From Comamonadaceae bacterium (GTDB lineage Bacteria > Pseudomonadota > Gammaproteobacteria > Burkholderiales > Burkholderiaceae_C): a stretch of DNA of 40,476 nucleotides. Location of the stretch: assembly GCA_947372865.1 (NCBI GenBank), contig CANBVJ010000028.1:1-40476 (forward strand), in the 5' to 3' direction. Of the stretch, positions 8,010 to 16,767 are shown one piece after another (the first letter of the stretch is position 1; every line of letters starts with the position of its first letter). The position numbers and the translations under genes are program-made. The notes under the pieces are model-generated. The model saw only the letters and a program-made list of their open reading frames with translations, was not told where the DNA came from and made no database searches.

Positions 8010-9854
8010 ATGACGAAGATTGCGAAGGTGACCATAAAGCGGTTCAAGCAGCTGAAGGAGTTTGAACTCGATCTCACAAATACCACCGTCCTTATCGGTG
8101 CCAATAACTCAGGAAAGAGCAGCGCACTTCAGGCCCTGCACTTTGCTGTCTCTGTCGCGCAAACCGCGAGGCAAATTGGCGTCGGCGTTAAGTGGGGTGC
8201 AGACAAGTTTGAGCTTTCCTTTAACCCATCGCAATTGCTTTACTCACCTATCGCGGACGTTCTCGCCCTTGCGTACGGCGGGCAGCTTTATGAGAACGCC
8301 ACCGGTCAGATCGAAGTCGAGGTGGTGATGTCCGACGGCAACGCATGTCGGATCGCGGTCAGGCGAGGGCGAAATCGGAATATTGCGGTATCCCTGACCG
8401 GGAAGCTTGTGGGCGAACGTCTAATGAATTTTGACCGCCCTTTTACGGTTTATGCGCCAGGGCTAGCAGGTATTGCTAAGGACGAGCGCTATATGTCGCC
8501 CGGCATTGTCAGACGTATTGTGGCGCGCGGCGACGCCAATCTTGTGCTGAGAAACGTACTGTTGATGATCGCTGAGGTTAACTCACGAGAAGAAGCCGAA
8601 ATTCAGCGCAAATTGAAGGATAGCTACGACAAGCATAAAGCCGAGGGAAAGGGCGTCCCGCATTGGGATATCGAGTTCAAAAAATGGCGCGGACCCCTTG
8701 ACCAATTTCAGGAAGACATGGGTGCGCTCTTCCCTGGTATAAAGTTTGAGATCGAGTTCGACAGGGAAAGGGACGAGAACATACAAGTTTTCTTCACACG
8801 CCCTGGAGTCCCACGCCTGCCCATCGACGCGGCGGGCACGTCGATCTTGCAAGCGAGCCAAATACTTGCTTACATAACACTCTTCCAGCCCGAAGTTCTC
8901 ATTCTCGACGAGCCCGACTCGCACCTTCATCCGAATAACCAACGTGCGCTGTGCGAACTGATTACGAGCCTGGCAGAGAGTCGAGGTTTCCGTGCTCTAC
9001 TCAGCACACACTCACGGCACGTATTAGATGCCCTGCGAGATCACGCCCAAGTTGTGTGGGTCAGCGACGGGGTAATGGTTGATTACGACTCTTTTTCCAC
9101 TCCTTCAATGCTGATGGAGCTCGGCGCGCTCGACTCAGTGGACTACTTCGCGAAGGGGCACTTCTCATGTCTCGTGGCGACGGAGGACAGCAAGAAAGAA
9201 TCATTGGGCGCCCTGAAGGCTTTGCTGAGCAGCAATGACTTCCCCGTTCAGGAGCTTGATGTCCGATCCTATGCTGGTTGCTCAAAGCTGGATGCGGCCA
9301 AGGTACTCCGGAATTTCCTGCTCGACAAGGCACCTAACGTTAGGTTCCTGTTACACAGGGATCGAGACTATCTTGACGACGATACAGTTGCCAAGCTGGA
9401 AGGAGCCCTTACGAAAATGAACGCGATCGCCTTCGTAACCGCACACAGCGACATAGAGGGATACTTCCTGAATGCAGCGCACATCGCGCACCTCAACCCA
9501 GCGCTAACGGTGGAGAGGACGCAACAACTCATCGACGAGGCCACCGAGAACACGCGCGAAAAGTCGATCAACGCGCTGATCAACATCAGGACGCAGCTTG
9601 CTATCGCCAACCGCAACGGGGGGCCGTCGCACAACGCGGGCGAACTTGCAATGAAGGCATGCGCAGACTACGACGAGGGCCCTACCCGGTGGCGTCGGGG
9701 CAAGGTCGTTCTTGGAGAACTGAAATCCCTCCTTCACAAGGAGCTCAAAGTCCAGGCAATTCTGCATGCTTCCTCGAATCACCTCAGGTGTCAAGAGTTG
9801 CAAGCCATCAAGGCTGCGATATGGCCAAACCCTGCTTGCGCAGCGACTCAGTAA
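8010..9854 (+). CDS. AAA (ABC-type) ATPase fused to Toprim/DUF4435-like nuclease domain, OLD- or PARIS-like
   Basis: A 614-residue protein. The ATPase half has Walker A GANNSGKSS (residues 30-38), a long insertion, a signature-like AAGTSILQASQ, Walker B VLILDEPDSHLHP (Asp300-Glu301) and the H-loop LSTHSRHVLDAL. The C-terminal half has acidic clusters in the order expected of a Toprim or DUF4435 fold: TEDSKKE (Glu392), HRDRDYL (Asp451, Asp453) and SDIEGYF. This is the plan of OLD-family nucleases and of single-chain relatives of the PARIS system (AriA plus AriB), which are anti-phage proteins. There is no UvrD-like partner beside it, so Gabija is unlikely. G+C looks lower by eye than in the metabolic genes to the right, which points to transfer. 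The exact family needs a profile search. Confidence 0.7.
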   Translation: MTKIAKVTIKRFKQLKEFELDLTNTTVLIGANNSGKSSALQALHFAVSVAQTARQIGVGVKWGADKFELSFNPSQLLYSPIADVLALAYGGQLYENATGQIEVEVVMSDGNACRIAVRRGRNRNIAVSLTGKLVGERLMNFDRPFTVYAPGLAGIAKDERYMSPGIVRRIVARGDANLVLRNVLLMIAEVNSREEAEIQRKLKDSYDKHKAEGKGVPHWDIEFKKWRGPLDQFQEDMGALFPGIKFEIEFDRERDENIQVFFTRPGVPRLPIDAAGTSILQASQILAYITLFQPEVLILDEPDSHLHPNNQRALCELITSLAESRGFRALLSTHSRHVLDALRDHAQVVWVSDGVMVDYDSFSTPSMLMELGALDSVDYFAKGHFSCLVATEDSKKESLGALKALLSSNDFPVQELDVRSYAGCSKLDAAKVLRNFLLDKAPNVRFLLHRDRDYLDDDTVAKLEGALTKMNAIAFVTAHSDIEGYFLNAAHIAHLNPALTVERTQQLIDEATENTREKSINALINIRTQLAIANRNGGPSHNAGELAMKACADYDEGPTRWRRGKVVLGELKSLLHKELKVQAILHASSNHLRCQELQAIKAAIWPNPACAATQ

Positions 9855-9976
9855 GGTTTGTGCACCACCCCCAACCCACTGGTCGCTCTGGTCCAATCCG
9901 TAGTCTTCACCGCCAACAACCACCGAACCCAAAGGCGCAAGGACGACAAGACGCTAACCAAGGAAAGGGGTTCCAA

Positions 9977-10240
9977 ATGACAGATCTCAAAATCACCAAA
10001 GGCAGCGCCAACGTGTTTGCGGACCTTGGCTTTGGACCGCAGGAGTCGCAAAACCTGCTGTTGCGTTCGCAAACCATGGTCGCTTTGGTGCAGTGGTTCA
10101 ATGCCAGCGGTTTGACGCAAGCGGCTGCCGCCAAGGCGCTGGGCGTAACGCCATGTAAACGAAAAATGAGCAGCGCTGCCCTTACAGCGTCGCCATCCAG
10201 GCGGCAGTCGCCACCAGCACCGCCGCCATGGCCCGGTTAA
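9977..10240 (+). pseudogene. truncated XRE-family antitoxin
   Basis: The frame opens with MTDLKITKGSANVFADLGF, a start shared by many HigA-like/XRE antitoxins. It continues into the first helix of the helix-turn-helix (LTQAAAAKALGVT, to about base 10150). The expected recognition helix and C-terminus are missing. From there on the frame is only the shadow of the opposite lysE gene. A strong ribosome binding site (AAGGAAAGGGG) precedes the ATG. The upstream frame ends in a TGA that overlaps this ATG (ATGA, 9977-9980), the usual coupling with a toxin gene, but the 40 codons left there are not recognisable. Most likely a decayed toxin-antitoxin remnant at the right border of the defence island. 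Confidence 0.65.
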
Positions 10241-10805
10241 ACCAGCGCAGGCGCTGCGCCGTGGCCACGCCGTCCACCACCGGGCCGCTCAGCCACTCGC
10301 GCAGCAGCGAGCCCATGGCCGCGTACAGCAGGTTGCTAAAAAAGCCAAAGGCCAGCATCAGCGGCAGGGTAATGGCAAAACGCTCCAACGCGTCGTCGCG
10401 CCCGGCCAGCCAGCCGGCCACCACCGTAAGCGCCAGCATCCAGGCCTTGATGTTCAAAAACTGCAGCGCCACACCTTGCGTGAACGTGACCTGCAAGCGC
10501 GCCATGTCGGCCTGGGCCAGCGCACGCGCACCCAGCAGCTTGAAGGCGAGCCACAGCAAATAGGCCACACCCGTGGCCTGAATCGCCAGCCGCAGCCCTG
10601 GCACCGCCACCACCACCGCGCCCAAGCCGGCCGCGCACAGCGTAAACAGCAAACCCCAGCCCACAGGCACCGCGCAGACAAAGCGCAGCGCGTGCTTGAG
10701 CCCCAGATTGGCACCCAGGGCGGTGGACAAGGTGGTATTGGGTCCGGGGGAGAAACTGGCGGCGGTGGACAGCAGCAGCAAGGCAGTAAGTTCGGCAGGG
10801 GGCAT
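10182..10805 (-). CDS. LysE/RhtB-family amino acid exporter
   Basis: A 207-residue inner-membrane protein with about six hydrophobic helices. The N-terminal SFSPGPNT motif is diagnostic of the LysE/RhtB translocators, which export amino acids or related metabolites by proton exchange. The substrate cannot be predicted. The ATG at 10805 is preferred; an in-frame TTG at 10826 would add 7 residues. It is transcribed away from the choline sulfatase gene, with a 197-base gap that must hold both promoters. The 3' end abuts the truncated antitoxin, so the island border lies within a few tens of bases of its stop. Confidence 0.85.
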   Translation of the reverse strand: MPPAELTALLLLSTAASFSPGPNTTLSTALGANLGLKHALRFVCAVPVGWGLLFTLCAAGLGAVVVAVPGLRLAIQATGVAYLLWLAFKLLGARALAQADMARLQVTFTQGVALQFLNIKAWMLALTVVAGWLAGRDDALERFAITLPLMLAFGFFSNLLYAAMGSLLREWLSGPVVDGVATAQRLRWFNRAMAAVLVATAAWMATL

Positions 10806-11002
10806 GGAGATAGACTGTAGCGGCAAATCCCGCCGGTCTTGGGCCTGAGCGGCGGCAGGCGCCTTTGGCGGCGATTTGCTTGACGCAGGCAGAACCAGTT
10901 GGGGCGCAAATACGCGCCATTGCGCCGACCAAGGCAGGCAAGATCGCTGCGCCTTCGCAGTAGTATTGGCCCAATTTTTTGCCCTAGCCCTACCAGACCA
11001 CC

Positions 11003-12538
11003 ATGTCCACCAGCCCCACCAAACGCCCCCACATCCTGTTCATCATGGCCGACCAGATGGCCGCGCCCTTGTTGCCGCTGCATGACCCGGCGTCCAAAGT
11101 GCAGATGCCGCACTTGTCCAAGCTGGCCGCCCAAGGCGTGACTTTTGATTCGGCCTATTGCAACAGCCCGCTGTGCGCGCCCTCGCGCTTTAGCCTAGTC
11201 AGCGGCCAGCTGCCTTCGCGCATTGGCGGCTTTGACAATGCAGCCGACTTCCCCGCCGACGTGCCCACCTACGCGCACTACCTGCGCAACCTGGGCTACC
11301 GCACGGCGCTCTCGGGCAAGATGCATTTTTGCGGCCCCGACCAGTTGCACGGCTACGAGGAACGCCTGACCAGCGACATTTACCCCGCCGACTACGGTTG
11401 GGCCGTCAACTGGGACGAACTGGAAAAGCGCCCAAGCTGGTACCACAACATGGCCTCGGTGCTGCAAGCGGGCCCCTGTGTGCGCAGCAACCAGCTCGAC
11501 TTTGACGAAGAAGTGGTGTTCAAGGCGCGCCAGTACCTGTATGACCATGTGCGCAACACGCCCGAGCAGCCGTTTTGCCTGACCGTGTCCATGACGCATC
11601 CGCACGACCCGTACACCATTCCCGCCGAATACTGGGACTTGTACGAGGGCGTGGACATTCCCATGCCGCGCACCGTGATCGCCCAAGCCAACCAGGACGC
11701 GCATTCCAAGCGCTTGCTCAAGGTGATTGACCTGTGGGACAAGCCCCTGCCTGACGAGGCGATTGCCCGCGCACGGCGCGCCTACTTTGGCGCCTGCAGC
11801 TATGTGGACAGCCAGATTGGCGCGCTGCTCAAGACCCTGGACGACTGCGGCCTGCGCGAGGACACCATCGTCGTGTTCTCGGGCGACCACGGCGACATGC
11901 TGGGCGAGCGCGGCCTTTGGTACAAGATGCATTGGTACGAGATGGCCGCGCGCGTGCCCCTGGTCATCCACGCGCCAAAGCGCTTTGCCGCGCACAAGGT
12001 GGCAAACAGCGTGTCCACCATTGACCTGTTACCCACGTTTGTTGAACTGGCTGGTGGCACGCTGGACGCTAACTTGCACCTGGACGGCCGCTCGCTGTTG
12101 CCGCACCTGCACAACCTGCCGGGCTCCCCCGGCCACGACGAGGTGATCGGCGAATACATGGCCGAAGGCAGCAAAACCCCGCTGGTGATGATCCGCCGCG
12201 GGCCCTGGAAGTTCATGTATTCGCAAGATGACATCCGCCTGCTTTACAACTTGGAAACCGACCCCGACGAACTGCACAACCTGGCCGCTGTGCCTGCGCA
12301 CCAGGCGGTGCTCAGCGCCTTTGTTCAAGAAGTGTCCCAGCGCTGGGACTTGCCCGCCCTGCACCAGCAGGTGCTCGCCAGCCAGCGGCGCCGCCGCCTG
12401 GTGGGCCAGGCATTGACCAAAGGCAAGCTCACGTCCTGGGACCACCAGCCCATGGTCAAGGCCAGCGAGCAGTACATGCGCAACCACATGGACCTGGACG
12501 ACCTGGAGCGCCGGGCGCGCTACCCCAAGGTGTCTTGA
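11003..12538 (+). CDS. betC: choline-sulfatase
   Basis: A 511-residue cytoplasmic sulfatase that hydrolyses choline-O-sulfate to choline and sulfate, giving carbon, sulfur and a glycine-betaine precursor. The sulfatase signature CAPSR is at 58-62 (Cys58 is the formylglycine site). Metal-site elements include MADQ near residue 16 and SGDHGDMLGE in the middle. The C-terminus (WDHQP, YMRNHMDLDDLE, RARYP) matches the choline-sulfatase-specific C-terminal domain, which separates it from generic sulfatases. There is no signal peptide, as expected for BetC. No betaine genes or LysR regulator are next to it. The 3' end overlaps the small convergent gene by 19 bases. Confidence 0.9.
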   Translation: MSTSPTKRPHILFIMADQMAAPLLPLHDPASKVQMPHLSKLAAQGVTFDSAYCNSPLCAPSRFSLVSGQLPSRIGGFDNAADFPADVPTYAHYLRNLGYRTALSGKMHFCGPDQLHGYEERLTSDIYPADYGWAVNWDELEKRPSWYHNMASVLQAGPCVRSNQLDFDEEVVFKARQYLYDHVRNTPEQPFCLTVSMTHPHDPYTIPAEYWDLYEGVDIPMPRTVIAQANQDAHSKRLLKVIDLWDKPLPDEAIARARRAYFGACSYVDSQIGALLKTLDDCGLREDTIVVFSGDHGDMLGERGLWYKMHWYEMAARVPLVIHAPKRFAAHKVANSVSTIDLLPTFVELAGGTLDANLHLDGRSLLPHLHNLPGSPGHDEVIGEYMAEGSKTPLVMIRRGPWKFMYSQDDIRLLYNLETDPDELHNLAAVPAHQAVLSAFVQEVSQRWDLPALHQQVLASQRRRRLVGQALTKGKLTSWDHQPMVKASEQYMRNHMDLDDLERRARYPKVS

Positions 12539-12738
12539 AGGGCGCCGGGCAGGGCTTGGCTGCCCGCGCCGTCAAGCGGCCAGTAGCGGCGCACCGTATC
12601 GACGCTCACACCCACCTTGGACAGCACGCTTTCGATCAGCGGGCGGCGCTGGCGCACCGTGTCCGTGTCGCGGTAATGCCAGCCCAAGGCCGCCAGCATC
12701 ATGGCGGCCACCAGAAGATTGAGGAGTTTTCCAAACAT
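12520..12738 (-). CDS. small membrane protein, unknown function
   Basis: A 72-residue frame that starts MFGKLLNLLVAAMMLAALGW: one N-terminal membrane helix, then a charged tail of about 50 residues. I do not recognise the family. Reasons to accept it are the well-formed helix, sensible codon use and the lack of any other gene between the betC end and the arginase end. The tail overlaps the 3' end of betC and includes a strong DNA hairpin, which weakens the case for the last codons. An upstream in-frame start would add 14 residues and is less likely. Confidence 0.45.
   Translation of the reverse strand: MFGKLLNLLVAAMMLAALGWHYRDTDTVRQRRPLIESVLSKVGVSVDTVRRYWPLDGAGSQALPGALQDTLG
12541..12570 (+). 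terminator. hairpin after betC, possible terminator
   Basis: CGGGCAG (12546-12552) pairs perfectly with CTGCCCG (12560-12566) around a 7-base loop, and GGCG/CGCC extends the stem with one bulge. It starts 2 bases after the betC stop, where a terminator is expected. There is no T-run after the stem, so a classic Rho-independent terminator is not proven. Confidence 0.3.
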
Positions 12739-12788
12739 CGAAGTACCCGTTTGCAACAGACAGACTGTGTTGTACTCCAAAAACTCGC

Positions 12789-13712
12789 CTATTTGCGCAT
12801 TAAAGTGCTTTTACCAAACAAGGATTCCACCAAATCGACCGCCAGCTCGGCGGTGCGGTTGCGCTCGTCCAGGGCGGGGTTGAGTTCCATGATGTCCAAA
12901 GAGGCCAGTAAACCGGTGTCCGCAATCATTTCCATGCACAGCTGCGCCTCACGGTAATTGGGGCCGCCGCGCACCGTGGTGCCCACGCCCGGCGCAATGG
13001 CGGGGTCCAGAAAATCAACGTCAAAGCTCACGTGCAGGTGGGTGTCGGCGTCCAGGTCAGCCAGCGCCATGTGCATGGTGGCGCGCATGCCTTGCTCGTC
13101 GATAAAGCGCATGTCAAACACCTCCAGGTTGTGCGCGTGCACCAGCCGCTTTTCGCCCGCGTCCACGCTGCGAATGCCGATCTGGCGCAGCCAGGCGGCC
13201 TCCATCGCGGGCACCTGGCCGCCGATGCCGGTGAGCGCCTCTGGCCCCAGGCCGCACAGGCAGGCCACCGGCATGCCGTGGATATTGCCGCTGGGCGTGA
13301 GTGTGTTGGTGTTGAAGTCGGCGTGCGCATCGAGCCACAGCACGCGCAGCTTTTTGCCCGCGTCGCGGCAGTGGCGCGCCACTGCGCTGATCGAGCCAAT
13401 GGCCAGGCAATGGTCGCCGCCCAGCACGATGGGCAGGCGCGCCAGACCGAGTTGGGCGTACACGGCGGCGTGCAGCGCCTGGTTCCAGGCCACCACCTCA
13501 CTCAGGTGGCGGTAGCCGTCCATAGGCGCTTGCCAGGGGTTGCGCGGGCCGGCCACGTCGCCGCAGTCGTGCACTTGCAGGCCCTGGGCTTGCAGCACCG
13601 CAGCCAGACCCGCCACGCGCAAGGCCTCGGGCCCCATGCTGGCGCCGCGCATGCCCGCGCCGATGTCGGTGGGCGCGCCAATGAGGCTGACGGCGGGGTG
13701 CGTGTGGTTCAT
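12789..13712 (-). CDS. rocF: arginase
   Basis: A 307-residue ureohydrolase that splits arginine into ornithine and urea. The manganese-binding motifs are all present: GGDHC (His101), DAHADFN (Asp128, His130, Asp132) and SFDVDFLDP (two Asp). Length and the GTTVRGGP stretch fit bacterial arginase rather than agmatinase. The start is the ATG at 13712 (MNHTHPAVSLIG). The frame stays open upstream, but that part lies inside the neighbouring asparaginase gene and has no family similarity. Only 16 bases separate it from the asparaginase stop, so the two genes are likely one transcript: two enzymes that release nitrogen from amino acids. Confidence 0.92.
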   Translation of the reverse strand: MNHTHPAVSLIGAPTDIGAGMRGASMGPEALRVAGLAAVLQAQGLQVHDCGDVAGPRNPWQAPMDGYRHLSEVVAWNQALHAAVYAQLGLARLPIVLGGDHCLAIGSISAVARHCRDAGKKLRVLWLDAHADFNTNTLTPSGNIHGMPVACLCGLGPEALTGIGGQVPAMEAAWLRQIGIRSVDAGEKRLVHAHNLEVFDMRFIDEQGMRATMHMALADLDADTHLHVSFDVDFLDPAIAPGVGTTVRGGPNYREAQLCMEMIADTGLLASLDIMELNPALDERNRTAELAVDLVESLFGKSTLMRK

Positions 13713-13728
13713 GGGGCGGGGCGCGGCT

Positions 13729-14748
13729 TCAGGCCGGGATTTGTAGGCGGAAGCAGGCGTCACGCGCACCCACGCTGATGCCGCGCGGGTTGATGATGGG
13801 CTGGGCGCGCCAGGGCTGCAGCGCCTCGCGCTGCGCCGTGTCCAGCCAGCCGAGTTGCTCGAGCGCCTCGACGGTGGCGGCGTACAGCGCGGTTTTGTTG
13901 CCGTCGCTGATCTTGACGGCCAGCGCCTCGCCCCGGCTCTTGCTGGCCACCACTTGCACGCCATCGGCGCCGATTTTGGTGACCCAGTCGCCCCGGCCAA
14001 TGTGCATAAAGGCCAGGTCGTTGCGCCCGGTGCCGCTGACCATCTCGGGGTAGGCGGTCATGGCTTCGCCGAGCTGCGCAAAGCTGCTGCCAAACTGCGC
14101 GTCTTGCGCGCCGCTGGCCAGGCGTGCGTAGCCATAGGCCAATTTAGACAGGGGCATGGCGTAGTTGGGCGCCGAGCAGCCGTCAATGCCCATTTTGAGG
14201 TCTTGCACGTCCATGCCCACGGCGGCGGCCACGTCACGCGCAATGGCTTGCTGCAGCGGGTGGTCCGGGGCGATGTAGTCCTCCAGGCTCCAGCCGTTTT
14301 GCACGCAGTGCGCCACAAAACCGGCGTGCTTGCCACTGCAGTTGTTGTGGCGTTCGTCGTAATAAATGCCGTCTGGCGCGGTCTTATCCATCAGCATGTA
14401 CGTGCCGGGCACGTGGCAGCCGCAGCGCAGCACCTTGTAGTCTTGCCCAGCTTTGGCCAGCATGGACTCGGCCGCCTGCACATGCATGTCCTCGCCGTTG
14501 TGGCTGGCGCACAGCATGGCCACTTCGGGCTGGGTCAGGCCAAATTCCTGCGCGCCGCCCGCCTGCATAAAGGGCAGCGCCTGCAAGGCCTTGAGGGTGG
14601 AGCGGGTAAAGCTCATCATGTGCGGCTTGCCGACAAAGGCCTGCAATTCGTCACGCGCATTGACCACCGCCAGCGCGCCAAAATGCACGCATTCGGTCAG
14701 GCCGCCACGGCTGAGCTGGATGAGGGGGGCGAAATCGCTGGGGGTCAT
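13729..14748 (-). CDS. asparaginase, Rhizobium etli type II-like family (PF06089)
   Basis: A 339-residue member of the thermolabile asparaginase family first described in Rhizobium etli, unrelated to the E. coli AnsA/AnsB fold. It should convert asparagine to aspartate and ammonia. Recognisable parts are RSTLKALQALP (Ser and Lys as in the proposed active site), CASHNGE, NCSGKHAGF and GIDGCSAP. The ATG at 14748 gives MTPSDFAPLIQLSRGG; a 17-residue extension is possible but looks random. It is first in a two-gene unit with arginase. It is divergent from the carboxyltransferase gene, and the gap of about 180 bases should hold both promoters. Confidence 0.87.
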   Translation of the reverse strand: MTPSDFAPLIQLSRGGLTECVHFGALAVVNARDELQAFVGKPHMMSFTRSTLKALQALPFMQAGGAQEFGLTQPEVAMLCASHNGEDMHVQAAESMLAKAGQDYKVLRCGCHVPGTYMLMDKTAPDGIYYDERHNNCSGKHAGFVAHCVQNGWSLEDYIAPDHPLQQAIARDVAAAVGMDVQDLKMGIDGCSAPNYAMPLSKLAYGYARLASGAQDAQFGSSFAQLGEAMTAYPEMVSGTGRNDLAFMHIGRGDWVTKIGADGVQVVASKSRGEALAVKISDGNKTALYAATVEALEQLGWLDTAQREALQPWRAQPIINPRGISVGARDACFRLQIPA

Positions 14749-14927
14749 ACAAAGGGCTTTCTTGGGGCGCAGGCTAAGGAAAAAAAGGCGCGCTCCCAAG
14801 GCGGGGGCGTCGCGGCAAGGACAAGCATAACGCCTGCCCCAGGCTGACGCTCTCTATACTGTTTTGGCCCTGTCGCCCGCCTTGGCGCGACGCCTAAATC
14901 CCTTTGCCGCCTACCGGCCACACCACC

Positions 14928-16727
14928 ATGTTTGAACTGCACGCCCCCTTGCAAGCCCACATCGCCCACTGCCTGGCCCACGTCGGCGACACGGTGCAGG
15001 CCGGACAAGTGCTGTTGGTGTTGGAGGCCATGAAGATGGAACACGAAATCGTGGCGCCGCACGCAGGCGTGGTGCGCGAATGCTTCTTCATGGCGGGCGA
15101 AACGGTAATGCCGGGCGACGTGCTGCTGGTGCTGCAACGCGGGGCGGCTGCGCCTGCTGGCCCACCTTCGCCCTCCTCCGCGCCAACCGGCCCTAACGTC
15201 TCGGTGCGTCCCGACCTGGCCCGAGTGCAAGCGCGCCACGCCTTCACCCAAGACGCCAAACGCCCCGAGGCCGTGGCCAAACGCCACGCCCTGGGCCTGC
15301 GCACCGCACGTGAAAACCTGGCCGACCTGTGCGACGCGGACAGCTTTTCTGAATACGGCGCCCTGGCCGTGGCCGCACAAAGCCAGCGCCGCAGCTTGGA
15401 AGACCTGGTGCGCAACACCCCGGCCGACGGCATGGTCTGCGGCACCGCCACCGTGGGCGGCGCGCCGTGTGTGGTGATGGCCTATGACGCCACCGTGCTG
15501 GCGGGCACCCAAGGCATGCGCAACCACCAAAAGACCGACCGCATGCTGGGGCTGGCGCTCGCGCACAAGCTGCCCGTGGTCTTGTTTGCCGAAGGCGGCG
15601 GCGGGCGACCGGGCGATGTGGATATGCCTATCGTGGCCGGTTTGCACGTGGCCACGTTTGCAAGCTTTGCCCGCCTGAACGGCCAGGTGCCGGTGCTGGG
15701 CATCACGACCGGGCGCTGTTTTGCCGGCAACGCCGCGCTCTTGGGCTGCTGCGACGTGGTGATTGCCACCCGCAGCAGCAACATCGGCATGGGCGGCCCG
15801 GCCATGGTGGAGGGCGGCGGCTTGGGCGTGTTCAAGCCCGAGCAGATTGGACCCAGCCAGGTGCAACACGCCAACGGTGTGATCGACCTGCTGGTGGAGG
15901 ACGAGGCACAGGCTGTAGCTGCGGCCAAGCACTACCTGGGCTTTTTTACCGGCACCCCGACCACCTGGCAGGCGCCCGACGCACTGGTGCTGCGCGCCGT
16001 GGTGCCCGAGAACCGCCTGCGCGTTTACGACAGCCGCGCCGCCTTGCACGGCCTGGCCGACGCGGGCAGCGTGCTGGAACTGCGCAGCGGCTTTGGCTTA
16101 GGGATCCACACCGCGCTGGCGCGCATTGAGGGCTGCGCCGTGGGCGTGCTGGCCAACAACCCGCAGCACCTGGGCGGCGCCATTGACGCCGATGCCGCCG
16201 ACAAGGCCGCGCGCTTTATGCAACTGTGCAACGCGCACGGCCTACCGCTGGTAAGCCTGGTGGACACGCCCGGCTTTATGGTCGGGCCCGACACCGAAGC
16301 CACGGCGCAGGTGCGCCATGTGAGCCGCATGTTCATTGCCGCCGCGCACTTGCGCGTGCCGTTTTTGAGCGTGGTCTTGCGCAAGGGCTACGGGCTGGGC
16401 GCCATGGCTATGACGGCCGGGGGCTTTCATGCGCCGCTGTGCACCGTGGCCTGGCCCAGCGCCGAGTTTGGCGCCATGGGGCTGGAAGGCGCGGTGCGCC
16501 TGGGGTTTAAGAAAGAACTCGAAGCCGTGCCCGAGGGAGCTGCACGCGATGCCCTGTTTGCCAAGCTGCTAGCGCAGCAGGTAGACAACGGCAGCGCCCT
16601 GGCCATGGCCAGCAGCCTGGAAATTGACGCCGTGATTGACCCGGCCGACACACGGGCCTGGCTGGTGCGCGGACTGGCTGCTGGGCGGGTGGGCGCATTG
16701 CGCGGGGCGGCAATCGACGCCTGGTAG
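14928..16727 (+). CDS. biotin carrier domain fused to acyl-CoA carboxylase carboxyltransferase
   Basis: A 599-residue protein. Residues 1-75 are a biotinyl domain with EAMKMEH (Lys36 biotinylated). After a Pro/Ala/Ser linker, residues 95-599 form a carboxyltransferase of the propionyl-CoA/methylcrotonyl-CoA carboxylase beta type, with GTATVGG, EGGGGRPGD, GGPAMVEGGGLGVF, LVDTPGFMVGP and RKGYGLGAMAM. The enzyme would move CO2 from carboxybiotin to an acyl-CoA. In most such carboxylases the biotin domain sits on the biotin carboxylase subunit, not on this one. No biotin carboxylase gene is in the window, so the partner must be encoded elsewhere. The substrate is not predictable. The ATG at 14928 is chosen over one 24 bases upstream because it begins the biotinyl fold directly. 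Confidence 0.85.
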   Translation: MFELHAPLQAHIAHCLAHVGDTVQAGQVLLVLEAMKMEHEIVAPHAGVVRECFFMAGETVMPGDVLLVLQRGAAAPAGPPSPSSAPTGPNVSVRPDLARVQARHAFTQDAKRPEAVAKRHALGLRTARENLADLCDADSFSEYGALAVAAQSQRRSLEDLVRNTPADGMVCGTATVGGAPCVVMAYDATVLAGTQGMRNHQKTDRMLGLALAHKLPVVLFAEGGGGRPGDVDMPIVAGLHVATFASFARLNGQVPVLGITTGRCFAGNAALLGCCDVVIATRSSNIGMGGPAMVEGGGLGVFKPEQIGPSQVQHANGVIDLLVEDEAQAVAAAKHYLGFFTGTPTTWQAPDALVLRAVVPENRLRVYDSRAALHGLADAGSVLELRSGFGLGIHTALARIEGCAVGVLANNPQHLGGAIDADAADKAARFMQLCNAHGLPLVSLVDTPGFMVGPDTEATAQVRHVSRMFIAAAHLRVPFLSVVLRKGYGLGAMAMTAGGFHAPLCTVAWPSAEFGAMGLEGAVRLGFKKELEAVPEGAARDALFAKLLAQQVDNGSALAMASSLEIDAVIDPADTRAWLVRGLAAGRVGALRGAAIDAW

Positions 16728-16767
16728 GGCGCGCCCTGGGGCCTAGCCCAGCGTGCTCAGCGCGGCT

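Noticed and set aside
8010..9854. Gabija GajA
   Set aside because: Gabija needs a UvrD-like GajB partner next to it. The following DNA holds only an antitoxin remnant and lysE.
14745..16049. Long minus-strand frame opposite the biotin-carrier/carboxyltransferase gene
   Set aside because: Shadow frame: no family landmarks, and it lies over strong motifs on the plus strand.
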